Source: Ruminococcus sp. (GTDB taxonomy: Bacteria > Bacillota > Clostridia > Oscillospirales > Ruminococcaceae). From it: DNA of 44,588 nt. The stretch is taken from assembly GCA_014799785.1 (NCBI GenBank), contig JAAVHI010000032.1, positions 1 to 44,588 on the forward strand, written 5' to 3'. Position 1 is the stretch's first letter, and every line of letters starts with the position of its first letter. Positions 33,362-42,753 of the stretch are shown here, piece by piece. A program made the position numbers and the translations under genes. The notes below the pieces were generated by a model. It worked only from the letters and a program-made list of their open reading frames with translations. It searched no databases and had not been told where the DNA came from.

Positions 33362-35680
33362 TTAAACCGCTTCCACTTCGATCTCGCCCTTTTTCTCGCC
33401 GATCTTTATCACCGCAAAGGGATTTTCCCCGCTGTTGATTATAAGCGCCGCGATCTTATCCTCGATGTCCGTGCGGATGACCTTGCGTATGTCACGCGCT
33501 CCGAACTTTTTGCCGTGGGATTTCTCCGCGATCGCCGTGAGAGCCTTTTTGCTGTACTTCAGCGAGATGCCCTTTTCCGCCAAAGGCTCTTTCATTTCGT
33601 CCAGCATAAGCGCCGCGATCTGCTCGTAGCTTTCCATAGAAAGCGGATTGAACACCACAATCTCATCTATGCGGCTTAAAAATTCGGGACGGAGAAAATC
33701 CGACAGTGCTTTCATAGCCTTTTCCTTGGAAATATCTCCCTCGGTCTTGTTGAAGCCCACGCCCGTTCCCTTGTCGGTAGAGCCCGCGTTTGAGGTCATG
33801 GCAATGATGGTATTCTCAAAGTTTACCGACCGTCCCTGAGCGTCGTTGACATTGCCCTCGTCAAGAATTTGCAGCAGAATGTTCATAACGTCGGGATGCG
33901 CCTTTTCGATCTCGTCGAACAGCACAACGCTGTAAGGCTTTCTCCGAACCTTTTCGGTAAGCTGTCCCGCCTCGTCGTAGCCCACATATCCCGGAGGAGA
34001 GCCTATCAGACGCGAAACGCTGTGCTTCTCCATGTATTCGGTCATGTCAAGTCTTATGAGCGGCTCGTTGCCGTCGAAAAGCTCCGACGCGAGAACCTTT
34101 ACCAGCTCGGTTTTTCCCACGCCCGTAGGTCCCACAAATATGAACGAAGCGGGTCTGCGCCGTTTCGACAGCTGAACTCTCGTCCGCTTGATAGCCTTGC
34201 TCACAAGCTCCACGGCTTCGTCCTGACCGATTATATGGGCTTTCAGAGCGCCCTCCAAGTTCGCGATCTTGGTGTACTCGCTTTCCGTGACCTTGCTTGC
34301 GGGGATACCCGTCCATAACTCGATTACCTTGGACAAGTCCGCCTCGGTGACATAAATATTATTGACCTTTTCTTCAAGCTCTTTTTTCTCGTTTTCCAGC
34401 CTCAGGACTTCCGCCCGCGCTTCGGCGATCTGAGCGAAATCGGGCTCGGAGGCTTCTTCCATTTCGGTTATGCTGATCTCGGTGTTCACAAGCTTTTCGC
34501 AAAGCTCGTCGTAATCGCCGATCTCCTTGCTTCTTATGCTTGTGCAGGCGCAGGCTTCGTCCAGCAGGTCGATAGCCTTGTCGGGGAGAAATCTGTCGTT
34601 GATGTATCGTTCCGACAGCACCGCGCAGCGTTTCAGAAGCTCATCTGTGATCTTAACGCGGTGGTGTTCCTCATAGTATCCGCGTATGCCGAGAAGCACG
34701 CTTTCCGTCTCGGAAATGTTCGGCTCGTTTACGGTGACGGGCTGGAAACGCCTTTCAAGCGCGCTGTCCTTTTCGATATATTTTCTGTACTCCTTAAATG
34801 TGGTCGCGCCTATGACCTGTACCTCGCCCCTTGAAAGAGCGGGCTTGAGGATATTCGCCGCGTTCATTGAACCCTCGCTGTCTCCCGCGCCAACAAGGTT
34901 ATGCACCTCGTCGATAAAGAGAATAACGTTTCCCTCGGCTTTAACCTCGTCGATAAGACCCTTTACGCGGCTTTCAAACTGTCCGCGGAACTGAGTTCCC
35001 GCCACAAGAGCGGTCAGGTCGAGCAGGTAAACACGCTTGTTTTTCAGATTAAAGGGGACTTCCCCCGCAACTATCTTCTGTGCGATACCCTCGGCAATGG
35101 CAGTTTTTCCCACGCCAGGTTCGCCGATAAGACAGGGATTATTCTTCTGGCGTCGGGTGAGTATCTGGATAGTTCTGGCAATTTCCTTGTCTCTGCCGAT
35201 AATGTTGTCAAGCTTGCCCTCCTCGGCACGCTCGGTAAGGTTGGTGCAGTAATTATCAAGAAACTTGCTTTTCTTTTTCTTGGCGGAGGACTTTTCTTTC
35301 GCGTGGGAACGGCTCTCGTGGACGTGTCCGCTGTCCATGGGGAATTCGTCGGAGATACTGCCGTCCTCCTTTTTGTTCAAAAGGTCGTTGAGATTTTTGA
35401 TAGAGCCTCCGAAAAGGTTCTGGATAAAGCTGGGCAGAGAGCCTGTTCCTCCCCGCTGAAAGGAATCGCCGTCTACCGCCTCGGAAAAATCCGTCATCTG
35501 ATCGGCAAATTCCTCCACATTGTCGTCGTCAATTCCCATCTGCTCCATATACTCCCGAACCTGCGGGATACCAAGCTCCTTTGCGCACACAAGGCAAAGT
35601 CCCTCGTTCCGCTTTTCGTCGCCCTGCATTGCAGTTATAAATACCACCGCAGTTCTCTTCTTGCATCTTGTACAAAGCAT
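33362..35680 (-). CDS. ClpE/ClpC-like AAA+ ATPase with N-terminal zinc finger
   Basis: This 772-residue Hsp100 unfoldase is expected to feed ClpP. Its N-terminus [12 protein letters not shown] with GLCLVCAKE has two Cys-x2-Cys pairs, the ClpE-type zinc finger, in place of the usual Clp N-domain. The first AAA+ domain has GEPGVGKT (~180-190) and the Walker [14 protein letters not shown]; the second has GPTGVGKT (~515-525) and [16 protein letters not shown] short ~60-residue middle coiled coil ([18 protein letters not shown]) lies between. Start: ATG 35680 with GGAGG at 11 bases rather than the ATG 18 bases upstream, which has no such site. ClpE is usually stress-induced, but no CtsR-type box was identified. 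Confidence 0.93.
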   Translation of the reverse strand: MLCTRCKKRTAVVFITAMQGDEKRNEGLCLVCAKELGIPQVREYMEQMGIDDDNVEEFADQMTDFSEAVDGDSFQRGGTGSLPSFIQNLFGGSIKNLNDLLNKKEDGSISDEFPMDSGHVHESRSHAKEKSSAKKKKSKFLDNYCTNLTERAEEGKLDNIIGRDKEIARTIQILTRRQKNNPCLIGEPGVGKTAIAEGIAQKIVAGEVPFNLKNKRVYLLDLTALVAGTQFRGQFESRVKGLIDEVKAEGNVILFIDEVHNLVGAGDSEGSMNAANILKPALSRGEVQVIGATTFKEYRKYIEKDSALERRFQPVTVNEPNISETESVLLGIRGYYEEHHRVKITDELLKRCAVLSERYINDRFLPDKAIDLLDEACACTSIRSKEIGDYDELCEKLVNTEISITEMEEASEPDFAQIAEARAEVLRLENEKKELEEKVNNIYVTEADLSKVIELWTGIPASKVTESEYTKIANLEGALKAHIIGQDEAVELVSKAIKRTRVQLSKRRRPASFIFVGPTGVGKTELVKVLASELFDGNEPLIRLDMTEYMEKHSVSRLIGSPPGYVGYDEAGQLTEKVRRKPYSVVLFDEIEKAHPDVMNILLQILDEGNVNDAQGRSVNFENTIIAMTSNAGSTDKGTGVGFNKTEGDISKEKAMKALSDFLRPEFLSRIDEIVVFNPLSMESYEQIAALMLDEMKEPLAEKGISLKYSKKALTAIAEKSHGKKFGARDIRKVIRTDIEDKIAALIINSGENPFAVIKIGEKKGEIEVEAV

Positions 35681-35718
35681 ATCGCTGTTGTCCTCCATAT
35701 CTTAAAGTTCAAAAGGGT

Positions 35719-36594
35719 CTATTTCAGTATCAGCGAGAGCAGGAAAAATGTCCCGCTGTAAAGCCGCTTGAATATGAGCGTTCCGGATATTATCTCCGTG
35801 TTCAGGTACTCGTTTGCGTCTGAGGTAAGGCTTATAAAGACGTTTGCGGCAACGCTCAGTATTACCGTAAAAAGCAGTCCCTGCAAAAGCCCAAGAAGTC
35901 CTCCCGCAAAGCTGTCTGCGGAACTTACGCCGGGGATATGTCTTATAAGACCCGCCGCCCGCGCGATTATCGACACTATCAGGGACGCCGCCGCAAAGGT
36001 AACAATAAACAGAGCAGTCCGAACGGTTTTCATCATAACGGGACGGATTATTTCCCGCTCGATTATTTCGGACACCGACTCCTTTTCCTCCTCCGCAAGC
36101 TCCGTGACCCGCAGGTTTTCCGCTTCCGTCTCGGAGATGTATCTGTCCGCCTCATCCAGAATCTCCTCGGGGACTACCCCCGAAAACGCTTCCGTAAGAG
36201 CGCGGCAGTATTCCGTGAACATATGCTTCACGGCAAAGCGAAATTCCTCGTCGGTAAGCAGCTGAGCGTAACTTTCGCCCTTTTCGATAATGTCCTCAAG
36301 CTGTTCGTCGGAAAGGTCAATTCCTTGCGCTTCGAGAACGGCTCCCAGCTTTTCGGGAGAAAGATACTCCTGTGCAAGCTCTTTGGATTTTGTATCCACA
36401 GCCGATATCACCGCAGGCTTTACCGCCTTTTCGTAAACGTACTCCGAAGCGGTCTTGCTGACGAAGATCGCCGCCGCAAAAGCCGCCGCGTATCCCGCTA
36501 TAAAAATAAGTGTCTTTACCGCGCCCCTGTGTCTGCCTATCAGGACGCATATTATTACTACGCCGATGACCGCGGCGTCAAGCAGGTATTTCAA
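35719..36594 (-). CDS. CvpA-family membrane protein
   Basis: This 291-residue protein has a CvpA-like arrangement: helices at ~7-21 (AAVIGVVIICVLIGR), ~27-44 (TLIFIAGYAAAFAAAIFV), then a long, soluble, charged insert (~60-185), followed by helices at ~186-208 (LFIVTFAAASLIVSIIARA) and ~225-250 (GGLLGLLQGLLFTVIL), and a last one at ~280. The hallmark G-R-x-x-G at ~20-24 (IGRHRGAVK) matches CvpA. CvpA was named from colicin V production; its role in Firmicutes is not settled. It overlaps nothing and lies between DUF5711 and the Clp ATPase. Confidence 0.85.
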   Translation of the reverse strand: MKYLLDAAVIGVVIICVLIGRHRGAVKTLIFIAGYAAAFAAAIFVSKTASEYVYEKAVKPAVISAVDTKSKELAQEYLSPEKLGAVLEAQGIDLSDEQLEDIIEKGESYAQLLTDEEFRFAVKHMFTEYCRALTEAFSGVVPEEILDEADRYISETEAENLRVTELAEEEKESVSEIIEREIIRPVMMKTVRTALFIVTFAAASLIVSIIARAAGLIRHIPGVSSADSFAGGLLGLLQGLLFTVILSVAANVFISLTSDANEYLNTEIISGTLIFKRLYSGTFFLLSLILK

Positions 36595-36607
36595 TCAATC
36601 ATTCCAA

Positions 36608-37798
36608 TCAGTTATAGTCTATTCTGTTTATCTCGTCGTATCCCAGCAGATATATATATTTTCCCATTCTCAGAAAACCCTCGTACTCGGTGTCAAGCTC
36701 CACGGAGGAAATCATGTCTCCAGCGGCAGTGCAGGACTCTATACCGTTTTCCGTCTGCATATAGACAGTATCCCCGCTGACCTGAATATTAAGCGTTTCG
36801 CGGTCAAGAGTTTTTTCCGATATCGTACCCGCCGTGCATTCGATGGTCACAAGCTCGGAGGTTCGGCGCTCTTGGTTGGAGAATATCAGAGCCGCGGTAT
36901 TTCCGTCCGAGGAGTAGTCCACCAGACTGCGCTTGTACGAGTAGCTGTTGATGAACGTTCCGTTGGTGTCGTAATATGCGCACAGGCTGTCGCCGAAAAC
37001 GATTATGTTATTTTCGCCGAAAAGCTGTACCGACAAAGCCAGAGTCTGCAGCTCCTTAGTCTGCCACACGGGCACGGGATTATCCATTTCGTCCCTGTCT
37101 ATGTGGTCGAATCTGTAGTACAGGATCTTTGAGACGAGAAGTCCGCCCGAAACGCCGATAGTGGTTATATAGCAGCCCGAGCTGTCCGCATTGAAGGTAA
37201 CGTCGATGATACGCGCAACAGAGCGGTAATTAAAAATATTCTTTCCCGACGAATCATATACCATCAGCGCGGAGGGGTATTTGTCGCTTTTTGTGACTAT
37301 CGCCGCCGTATCGCTGCTTCCTATGCGGGCGATCAGTATGGGGTCGTCGGTGGTTTTGCTGTAAACGTTTTTGTACTTGCTGTAAAGGCTGAAGCTTTTT
37401 CCGCCCAGATCGTACAGCAGAGCCTTTTTGTTTCCCACAGTTATAACGGGATTTGCAAAGGTGTGCTGCTCGGTGTAGACTGGCTTGCCGTCCTCGTTGT
37501 AAACAAAGAAGTGAGTATCGTCCGCAACGGCGAGACTGCCGTCAATGGCTTTAAGCTGATACCTTGCGCCGCCCTCTATGGACAGGGGAAAATACCCCTC
37601 TGCAAGCTCGGCAGTGTTTTCGGGGACGGGGATTTTTGTCAGTATACCGTCAAGCTTAGGATACCACAGATTTTTGGTCAGTATCACCTCCGCGATCACA
37701 GCTGCCGCAGCCACAACGATAATAAGCTTTTTCAGAAGCTTTACGGCTTTCTTTTTCTTGCGTCTTTCACGCAGCATGGAAACGTCGGTTACTGCCAA
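36608..37798 (-). CDS. DUF5711-family membrane-anchored protein
   Basis: This 396-residue protein has a basic N-terminus (RERRKKKKAVKLLKK), one membrane helix (LIIVVAAAAVIAEVILT, ~25-41) and a large outside domain of repeated beta segments (IDGSLAVADDTHFFVYNEDG; VTKSDKYPSALMVYDSSG; NIIVFGDSLCAYYDTNGTFI), like a six- or seven-bladed propeller. Such proteins are listed as DUF5711 in Clostridia, often near cvpA. The blades suggest a quinoprotein-like fold and extracellular protein contacts. The function is unknown. Confidence 0.82.
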   Translation of the reverse strand: MAVTDVSMLRERRKKKKAVKLLKKLIIVVAAAAVIAEVILTKNLWYPKLDGILTKIPVPENTAELAEGYFPLSIEGGARYQLKAIDGSLAVADDTHFFVYNEDGKPVYTEQHTFANPVITVGNKKALLYDLGGKSFSLYSKYKNVYSKTTDDPILIARIGSSDTAAIVTKSDKYPSALMVYDSSGKNIFNYRSVARIIDVTFNADSSGCYITTIGVSGGLLVSKILYYRFDHIDRDEMDNPVPVWQTKELQTLALSVQLFGENNIIVFGDSLCAYYDTNGTFINSYSYKRSLVDYSSDGNTAALIFSNQERRTSELVTIECTAGTISEKTLDRETLNIQVSGDTVYMQTENGIESCTAAGDMISSVELDTEYEGFLRMGKYIYLLGYDEINRIDYN

Positions 37799-37813
37799 AA
37801 TTCTCCCTCCCTT

Positions 37814-38548
37814 TTAATAGTACACCTTGTTTAAGTACAGTCCGTGAGCGGGAACGGTTTTGCCCGCAAGGTTTCTGTCCCGCGCCGCCAAAATGCGTGG
37901 GATACAGTCCGCAGGGAGCTTGTCCTCGTTTATGAAGATAAGCGTACCTACCATTATCCTAACCATATTATACAAAAATCCGTCGCCTTTTACAAGCAGT
38001 TTCACCAGATTTTCACTTTTTTCCACTCTGAAATATTCTATCGTCCTAAAGCTGTCCGCCTTTTGGTTTGCAGTCCCGCAAAAGGACGTGAAGTCGTGTC
38101 CTCCCACGAAATCCTGAGCCGCTTTTGCGATAAGCTCCGTGTCCAGCTCATAGGGGTAATGCAGGGCTAAGTCCGCTAAAAACGGGTCTTTTTCACGCCT
38201 GTTCAGTATAAGATACATATACTCCTTGCTCTTGCAGGAGTAGCGGGCGTGGAAATCCGCAGGGGCTTCCTCGCAGTCCAGTATCGCCAGATCGTCGGGC
38301 AGGAGGGAGTTCATTCCGCGGACAATATTTCCGCATGGAATTTTATGCTCCGTCTCAAAGGAGAAGCAGTATTCCCGCGCGTGGACGCCCGCGTCCGTCC
38401 GTGAGCAGCCATTAAGCTTTACCGCCGAATCGGTCAGCGCGGAAAGCTTTTCCTCCAGAATGTTTTGTATGCCCACCGCGTTTTCCTGCCGCTGAAAGCC
38501 GTGGTAAGCCGTTCCGCGATAAGCCATTGTAACTTTTAGATTTCTCAT
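37814..38548 (-). CDS. truA: tRNA pseudouridine(38-40) synthase TruA
   Basis: This 244-residue enzyme converts uridines 38, 39 and 40 of the tRNA anticodon arm to pseudouridine. The catalytic Asp is in GCSRTDAGVHAREYCFSF (~Asp52 with this start). VEKSENLVKLLVKGDGFLYN (~180) and MVRIMVGTLI are the conserved C-terminal TruA motifs. The start ATG is placed at 38548; an ATG at 38560 lies inside a 9-bp inverted repeat (38558-38579), making it poorly accessible. It follows ecfT, the standard Firmicutes order ecfA1-ecfA2-ecfT-truA, after a gap that holds an extragenic repeat. Confidence 0.95.
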   Translation of the reverse strand: MRNLKVTMAYRGTAYHGFQRQENAVGIQNILEEKLSALTDSAVKLNGCSRTDAGVHAREYCFSFETEHKIPCGNIVRGMNSLLPDDLAILDCEEAPADFHARYSCKSKEYMYLILNRREKDPFLADLALHYPYELDTELIAKAAQDFVGGHDFTSFCGTANQKADSFRTIEYFRVEKSENLVKLLVKGDGFLYNMVRIMVGTLIFINEDKLPADCIPRILAARDRNLAGKTVPAHGLYLNKVYY

Positions 38549-38624
38549 AATTATGACCATTTTCCCGTAAGGGAAAATGTGTCCTCCTCTTTCGTATGTT
38601 TAAAATGACATAAATGTCATTTGC

Positions 38625-38701
38625 GGTTTTGCGTTAGCAAAATTCCGAACGACAGTGAGGAAAACAAAACTCGCAGTTTGAAAAATCTTTGATTTTTCAA
38701 A
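38625..38701 (-). repeat. Dispersed extragenic repeat, copy B
   Basis: The inverted partner of 33029-33102, with the same conserved middle and the same two end hairpins (here TTGAAAAATCAAAGATTTTTCAA-like and TTTTGCTAACGCAAAA). It fills most of the gap between truA and ecfT. Differences between copies are mainly compensatory changes in the hairpins, which suggests selection for the hairpin shape. Confidence 0.8.
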
Positions 38702-38705
38702 TTTT

Positions 38706-39509
38706 TTATCCCATCAGAAAGTTCAGAAGCAGAACCGCATCTAAAAATATTACCGACAGCCCCAGCGCAAAGAAGTCTCCGCCCGTGGAGTGAAGCTGCC
38801 TGAGACGCGTCCTGCCCTCGCCGCCCTGATAGCAGCGGCATTCCATAGCGGTGGCAAGCTCCTCCGCGCGTCTGAAAGCCGACACGAAAAGGGGAATGAG
38901 TATGGGCGTAAGAGCCTTTGCACGCTGTACAAGGCTGCCTGTTTCCATGTCCGCGCCGCGTGCCTTTTGGGCGGACATTATCTTGTCCGTCTCCTCAATA
39001 AGCGTGGGTATGAACCGCAGAGCGATCGTCATCATCATGGCAAGTTCATGGACGGGAAGCTTCAGCTTTTTCAGCGGTGACAAAAGCCGCTCTATAGCGT
39101 CCGTGAGGGTTATGGGGGAGGTTGTGTAGGTCAGCAGGGAGCTTCCCATTATCAGCGCGATAATGCGTATTATCATGAACGCGCTTGTGCGCAGACCCTC
39201 TACGGTGATCTTTATAAAGCCAAATTTCACAAGCGGCACTCCGTCCAGGAAAAATATATTCAGAACCGATGTGAAAAGAATTATCGGAATAATAGGTTTA
39301 AGGCTTTTCATCATCAATTTCAGGGGGATTTTCGACAGCAGAAAGCTTACTATGAGAAAAATTCCTCCCACCGCAAGACCGAGAAAACCGTCCGCGGAAA
39401 AGAGCATGGCGATGAACACGCCTGTGATTATTATTTTGAACCGTGGGTCGAGGCGGTGTACAACAGAGTTTCCGGGGAAATACTGACCGATGGTGATGTC
39501 CTTAAGCAT
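38706..39509 (-). CDS. ecfT: Energy-coupling factor transmembrane protein EcfT
   Basis: This 267-residue membrane protein couples the two ATPases to the substrate-binding S components for vitamin uptake. It has several membrane helices (IIITGVFIAMLFSADGFLGL; GIFLIVSFLLSKIPLKLMMK; IPIILFTSVLNIFFLDG) and the two cytoplasmic coupling motifs near SAQKARGADM (~175-184) and AFRRAEELATAMECRCYQGG (~207-226). The ATG at 39509 has AGGGGTGGGG upstream and overlaps the ecfA2 stop by eight bases. Earlier in-frame codons would run further into ecfA2. No S component is in the window. Confidence 0.94.
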   Translation of the reverse strand: MLKDITIGQYFPGNSVVHRLDPRFKIIITGVFIAMLFSADGFLGLAVGGIFLIVSFLLSKIPLKLMMKSLKPIIPIILFTSVLNIFFLDGVPLVKFGFIKITVEGLRTSAFMIIRIIALIMGSSLLTYTTSPITLTDAIERLLSPLKKLKLPVHELAMMMTIALRFIPTLIEETDKIMSAQKARGADMETGSLVQRAKALTPILIPLFVSAFRRAEELATAMECRCYQGGEGRTRLRQLHSTGGDFFALGLSVIFLDAVLLLNFLMG

Positions 39510-40371
39510 TTGCCCCACCCCTTTTCTCAAGGTACTCAAGAATGGTTTTCCGTGCAAAGTCAACGGTGTAAACGTCCGTGCGGATATCTATGCCGCTCTG
39601 TTTCAGACGGTTGAATACCCTTGTTATCTGGGGTACGGCAAGACCGATATTCTCCAGTTCCTCGGATCGCGCGAACACCTTGGGAGTGTCGTCGTAGCAG
39701 AAAACCTCCGCCTTGTTCATAACAAGGATTTTATCGGCAAATTTTGCCATGTCCTCCATGCTGTGGGAAACCAGCAGCACCGTGGATTTCTTGTGCTGAT
39801 GATACTCCTTTATCTGACCCAGTATCTTGTCTCTGCCCTTGGGGTCGAGACCCGCAGTAGGCTCGTCCAGAATAAGAGCCTTGGGCTCCATAGCCATTAC
39901 CCCCGCGATAGCAACGCGGCGCTTCTGACCTCCCGAAAGCTCAAAGGGGGACTTGTAGAGATTGTCCTTGTGAAGTCCCACAAGCTCGGCAATTTCCTTT
40001 ATGCGGCGGTCTATTTCCTCGTCGGGAAGTCCCATATTTTTCGGGCCGAAAGCAATGTCCTTGTAGACGGTCTCCTCGAATATCTGATATTCGGGGTACT
40101 GGAAAACCAGTCCCACCTTAAAGCGGATATCGCGTATTTTCACGTCCTTGCTCCAGATGTCCTCGCCGTCAATGTAGACCTTGCCCGACGTTGGCTTGAT
40201 AAGACCGTTAAAATGCTGTATCAGCGTGGATTTTCCCGATCCCGTGTGACCGATTATACCCGCCAGCGCGCCCTCCTCGATTTCGAGGTTTACGTTGTTC
40301 ACGGCAGTTTTTTCAAAGGGCGTGCCCATGCTGTAGGTGTAGGTTAGATTTTCGGTTTTGATAACTGACAT
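39502..40371 (-). CDS. ecfA2: Energy-coupling factor ATPase EcfA2
   Basis: This 289-residue ABC ATPase has Walker A GHTGSGKST (41-49), Q-loop VFQYPEYQIFEETV (~89-102), signature LSGGQKRRVAIAG (~145-157) and Walker B ALILDEPTAGLDP (~165-177), with the switch His in LLVSHSMEDM. It forms a heterodimer with EcfA1 to power ECF uptake of vitamins and metals. It overlaps ecfT. GGAGGAATTTAA precedes the ATG. Confidence 0.95.
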   Translation of the reverse strand: MSVIKTENLTYTYSMGTPFEKTAVNNVNLEIEEGALAGIIGHTGSGKSTLIQHFNGLIKPTSGKVYIDGEDIWSKDVKIRDIRFKVGLVFQYPEYQIFEETVYKDIAFGPKNMGLPDEEIDRRIKEIAELVGLHKDNLYKSPFELSGGQKRRVAIAGVMAMEPKALILDEPTAGLDPKGRDKILGQIKEYHQHKKSTVLLVSHSMEDMAKFADKILVMNKAEVFCYDDTPKVFARSEELENIGLAVPQITRVFNRLKQSGIDIRTDVYTVDFARKTILEYLEKRGGANA

Positions 40372-40451
40372 TTAAATTCCTCCGAAACGGAATACATTTT
40401 GCATTTGGGCAATAATGTTTCCTGTTTATGCGGTTTGTACGGTAGAACCGA

Positions 40452-41315
40452 TCAACTGCTGAGAAGCTTCAGCAGTGCGTTTACGCATTCGTCCTCGTCT
40501 ATGATATGAGTATCCGACGGCAGATCGCTTTTACCCAGCAGATACATAAGCTCCGTGACCTGCGGGACGTCCAGTCCCACCTTTTTCATCAGCTCCACGT
40601 TGGAAAATACGTCACGCGGAACGCCGTCCATGATTATCTCGCCGTTGTCCATGACCACTATCCTGTCCGCAAGAGCGGCTTCCTCCATGTAGTGGGTTAT
40701 TAGGATTATAGTTATGCCAAAGTCGGCGTTAAGCTTGCGTATCGTTTTCAGCACTTCTTTTCTGCCCTTGGGGTCAAGCATGGCGGTAGGCTCGTCCAGA
40801 ACGATACATTCGGGACGCATTGCTATTATTCCAGCAATTGCAACACGCTGCTTCTGACCTCCAGAAAGCTGGTGAGGGGAATGCTCGCGGTACTCATACA
40901 TACCCACGGACTTCAGCGCGTCGTCCACGCGTTCCCGCATTTCGTCGGGAGGAACGCCCATATTTTCGAGAGCGAAAGCCACGTCCTCCTCAACAATTGT
41001 CGCAACGATCTGATTGTCGGGATTTTGAAATACCATGCCCACCCTGCGGCGGATATCGAACAGCTTTTCCTCGTCGCAGGTGTCGATACCGTCCACCCAA
41101 ACCTTTCCGCCGCATGGCAGGAGAATGGCGTTCATATGCTTTGCGATGGTGGATTTTCCCGAACCGTTGTGACCCAGCACAGCCGTGAAGCCGCCCCGCG
41201 GGATATCCAGCGAGACGCCTTTCAGCACCTGCTTTACGGGCTTGGGCGTTTCGTTTTCCTCATAATCATTATAGTGAAATTCCACCTTTTGGGCGGAAAT
41301 AATATTCTTTTCCAT
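40452..41315 (-). CDS. ecfA1: Energy-coupling factor ATPase EcfA1
   Basis: This 287-residue ABC ATPase has Walker [10 protein letters not shown] (48-56), the Q-loop [20 protein letters not shown], signature [13 protein letters not shown] and Walker [14 protein letters not shown], plus the switch His in [12 protein letters not shown]. The Glu-rich Q-loop extension is the mark of EcfA1/EcfA2 proteins. It is the first ATPase gene; an 80-base gap separates it from ecfA2. AAGGTGCAG precedes the ATG. Confidence 0.95.
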   Translation of the reverse strand: MEKNIISAQKVEFHYNDYEENETPKPVKQVLKGVSLDIPRGGFTAVLGHNGSGKSTIAKHMNAILLPCGGKVWVDGIDTCDEEKLFDIRRRVGMVFQNPDNQIVATIVEEDVAFALENMGVPPDEMRERVDDALKSVGMYEYREHSPHQLSGGQKQRVAIAGIIAMRPECIVLDEPTAMLDPKGRKEVLKTIRKLNADFGITIILITHYMEEAALADRIVVMDNGEIIMDGVPRDVFSNVELMKKVGLDVPQVTELMYLLGKSDLPSDTHIIDEDECVNALLKLLSS

Positions 41316-41338
41316 ATCTGCACCTTATTGATGTTTTG

Positions 41339-41521
41339 TTAGTTTTCCCCAAAAATATATAGTATAACAGCTATCCCCGCGGCGGCGTAAAGTATACGCA
41401 GAACGAGTGTCCAAACGCCTTTGAGAGTTATCCCCCTGATGCGGCGGAAACCGCCCTGCCGCCTTGAAAAAGCCGCCCACAGCAGTATTATACCCATGAT
41501 AACGGTAATAGCCGACCTCAT
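41339..41521 (-). CDS. Small membrane protein (60 residues)
   Basis: Two hydrophobic helices (ITVIMGIILLWAAF, ~4-17; VLRILYAAAGIAVILYIF, ~40-57) flank a basic segment (RRQGGFRRIRG). No family is recognised. It lies between ecfA1 and another small membrane protein and probably belongs to the same transcript. The ATG is preceded by GGAGGGAACT. Confidence 0.6.
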   Translation of the reverse strand: MRSAITVIMGIILLWAAFSRRQGGFRRIRGITLKGVWTLVLRILYAAAGIAVILYIFGEN

Positions 41522-41542
41522 AGTTCCCTCCGAAAACGGGGG

Positions 41543-41743
41543 TTACGTTTCACTGAGAAGCTTTATCCCGCTGACAAGAGCGACAACAAGCAGAAGCGCA
41601 CCCACGGTAATATAGGTGATCTGTACCGCTTTCACTTCCTTATCGGAAAGGGGAGTTCCCATTTTGGACTTGTAGGCTTTTCCTTTTTTTATCAGTCCTA
41701 CCGCAATGCAGTAAAGTCCGCCCAGCAAAGCTAAAATCGGCAT
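41543..41743 (-). CDS. Small two-helix membrane protein (66 residues)
   Basis: Helices at ~2-18 (PILALLGGLYCIAVGLI) and ~45-62 (ITYITVGALLLVVALVSG) with a charged loop containing KMGTPLSDKEVKAVQ. Its layout is like short membrane proteins in Clostridia operons of unknown role. AAAGGAATT precedes the ATG. It lies 22 bases upstream of the 60-residue gene. Confidence 0.65.
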   Translation of the reverse strand: MPILALLGGLYCIAVGLIKKGKAYKSKMGTPLSDKEVKAVQITYITVGALLLVVALVSGIKLLSET

Positions 41744-41833
41744 AATTAAATTCCTTTCGCATTAAACCGTTGAGATACATTGCTGCTTACCCGCCCCCTT
41801 GAGGGGCTTTAGAACAGTAAATGTCTGATGTTT

Positions 41834-42730
41834 TTAACTATGGGGGAGACTCAGCCCGCGGGGGCCCCCCGCCGTCCATATAGCTGTCGAACCGCAGGGA
41901 AGAACCCCGCCGCTGCTTTCAACGGGCAAGCCTATTTCGTCTGCCGAGACCGTTCCGCCGAATTTTTCTCCCACAGTCTCCCGCAGAATATACGCCATTA
42001 CCGACGGAGAAAGTCCCGTGGTGTAGCTGTTAAGCAGGAAGAAAAGCGGTTCGTCGCTCATTACGCCCACGCATAATTTTACCAGATCGTATATGCTGTC
42101 CTCCAGCTTCCAGACCTCGCCTGTGGGACCTCTGCCGTAGGAGGGCGGATCCATTATCACAGCGTCGTAGCGTCTGCCACGCTTTATTTCGCGTCTGACG
42201 AATTTTTCGCAGTCGTCAACTATCCAGCGTATGGGCTTTTCGGACAGTCCCGAAGAAGCGGCATTGTCCCGCGCCCATTGGACCATTCCCTTTGAAGCGT
42301 CCACATGGCATACGGACGCTCCCGCGTTTGCGCAGGCGAGAGTTGCCCCGCCCGTGTAGGCAAACAGATTCAGGACGCTTATAGGTCTCCCCGCGGAGCG
42401 TATCAGGCCGTCCATGTAGTCCCAGTTTACCGCCTGTTCGGGGAAAAGCCCCGTGTGCTTGAAGCCTGTGGGACGTATGTTGAACCGCAGGTCTCCGCAG
42501 CTTATCAGCCAGCTTTCGGGAATTTTCTTTTTGAAGCTCCACTGACCGCCGCCCTTTTCGGAGCGGTGGTAATGTCCGTGAGCGGTCTCCCACAGGGGCG
42601 ACCTGCGCTCGGTTTTCCAGATGATCTGCGGGTCGGGACGTATCAGTGCCACGTCTCCCCACAGTTCAAGCTTTTCGCCGTCTGTGCAGTCTATCAGACG
42701 GTAATCCGTCCAGTTTTCGGCAATTCTCAT
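41834..42730 (-). CDS. RlmI/RlmK-type SAM-dependent methyltransferase
   Basis: This 298-residue methyltransferase has the Rossmann SAM-binding start LNLFAYTGGATLACANAGAS (~140-160), a CHVDASKGMVQWARDN acidic loop, and the motif IV AVIMDPPSYGRGPTGE (~216-231), in which Asp-Pro-Pro-Ser-Tyr is typical of RlmI/RlmK-like rRNA cytosine methyltransferases. The N-terminal PUA domain present in RlmI is replaced by a shorter ~120-residue region with WSFKKKIPESWLISCGDLRF. It probably methylates 23S rRNA; this is an inference. The stop lies beside a GC-rich segment at 41855-41875. Confidence 0.87.
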   Translation of the reverse strand: MRIAENWTDYRLIDCTDGEKLELWGDVALIRPDPQIIWKTERRSPLWETAHGHYHRSEKGGGQWSFKKKIPESWLISCGDLRFNIRPTGFKHTGLFPEQAVNWDYMDGLIRSAGRPISVLNLFAYTGGATLACANAGASVCHVDASKGMVQWARDNAASSGLSEKPIRWIVDDCEKFVRREIKRGRRYDAVIMDPPSYGRGPTGEVWKLEDSIYDLVKLCVGVMSDEPLFFLLNSYTTGLSPSVMAYILRETVGEKFGGTVSADEIGLPVESSGGVLPCGSTAIWTAGGPRGLSLPHS

Positions 42731-42753
42731 TTTTTAATCTCCGAGTTATATTT

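Noticed and set aside
33119..33679. Plus-strand frame across tRNA-Gly and the end of the Clp gene
   Set aside because: It reads through a tRNA and a terminator and is antisense to a well-defined Clp ATPase.
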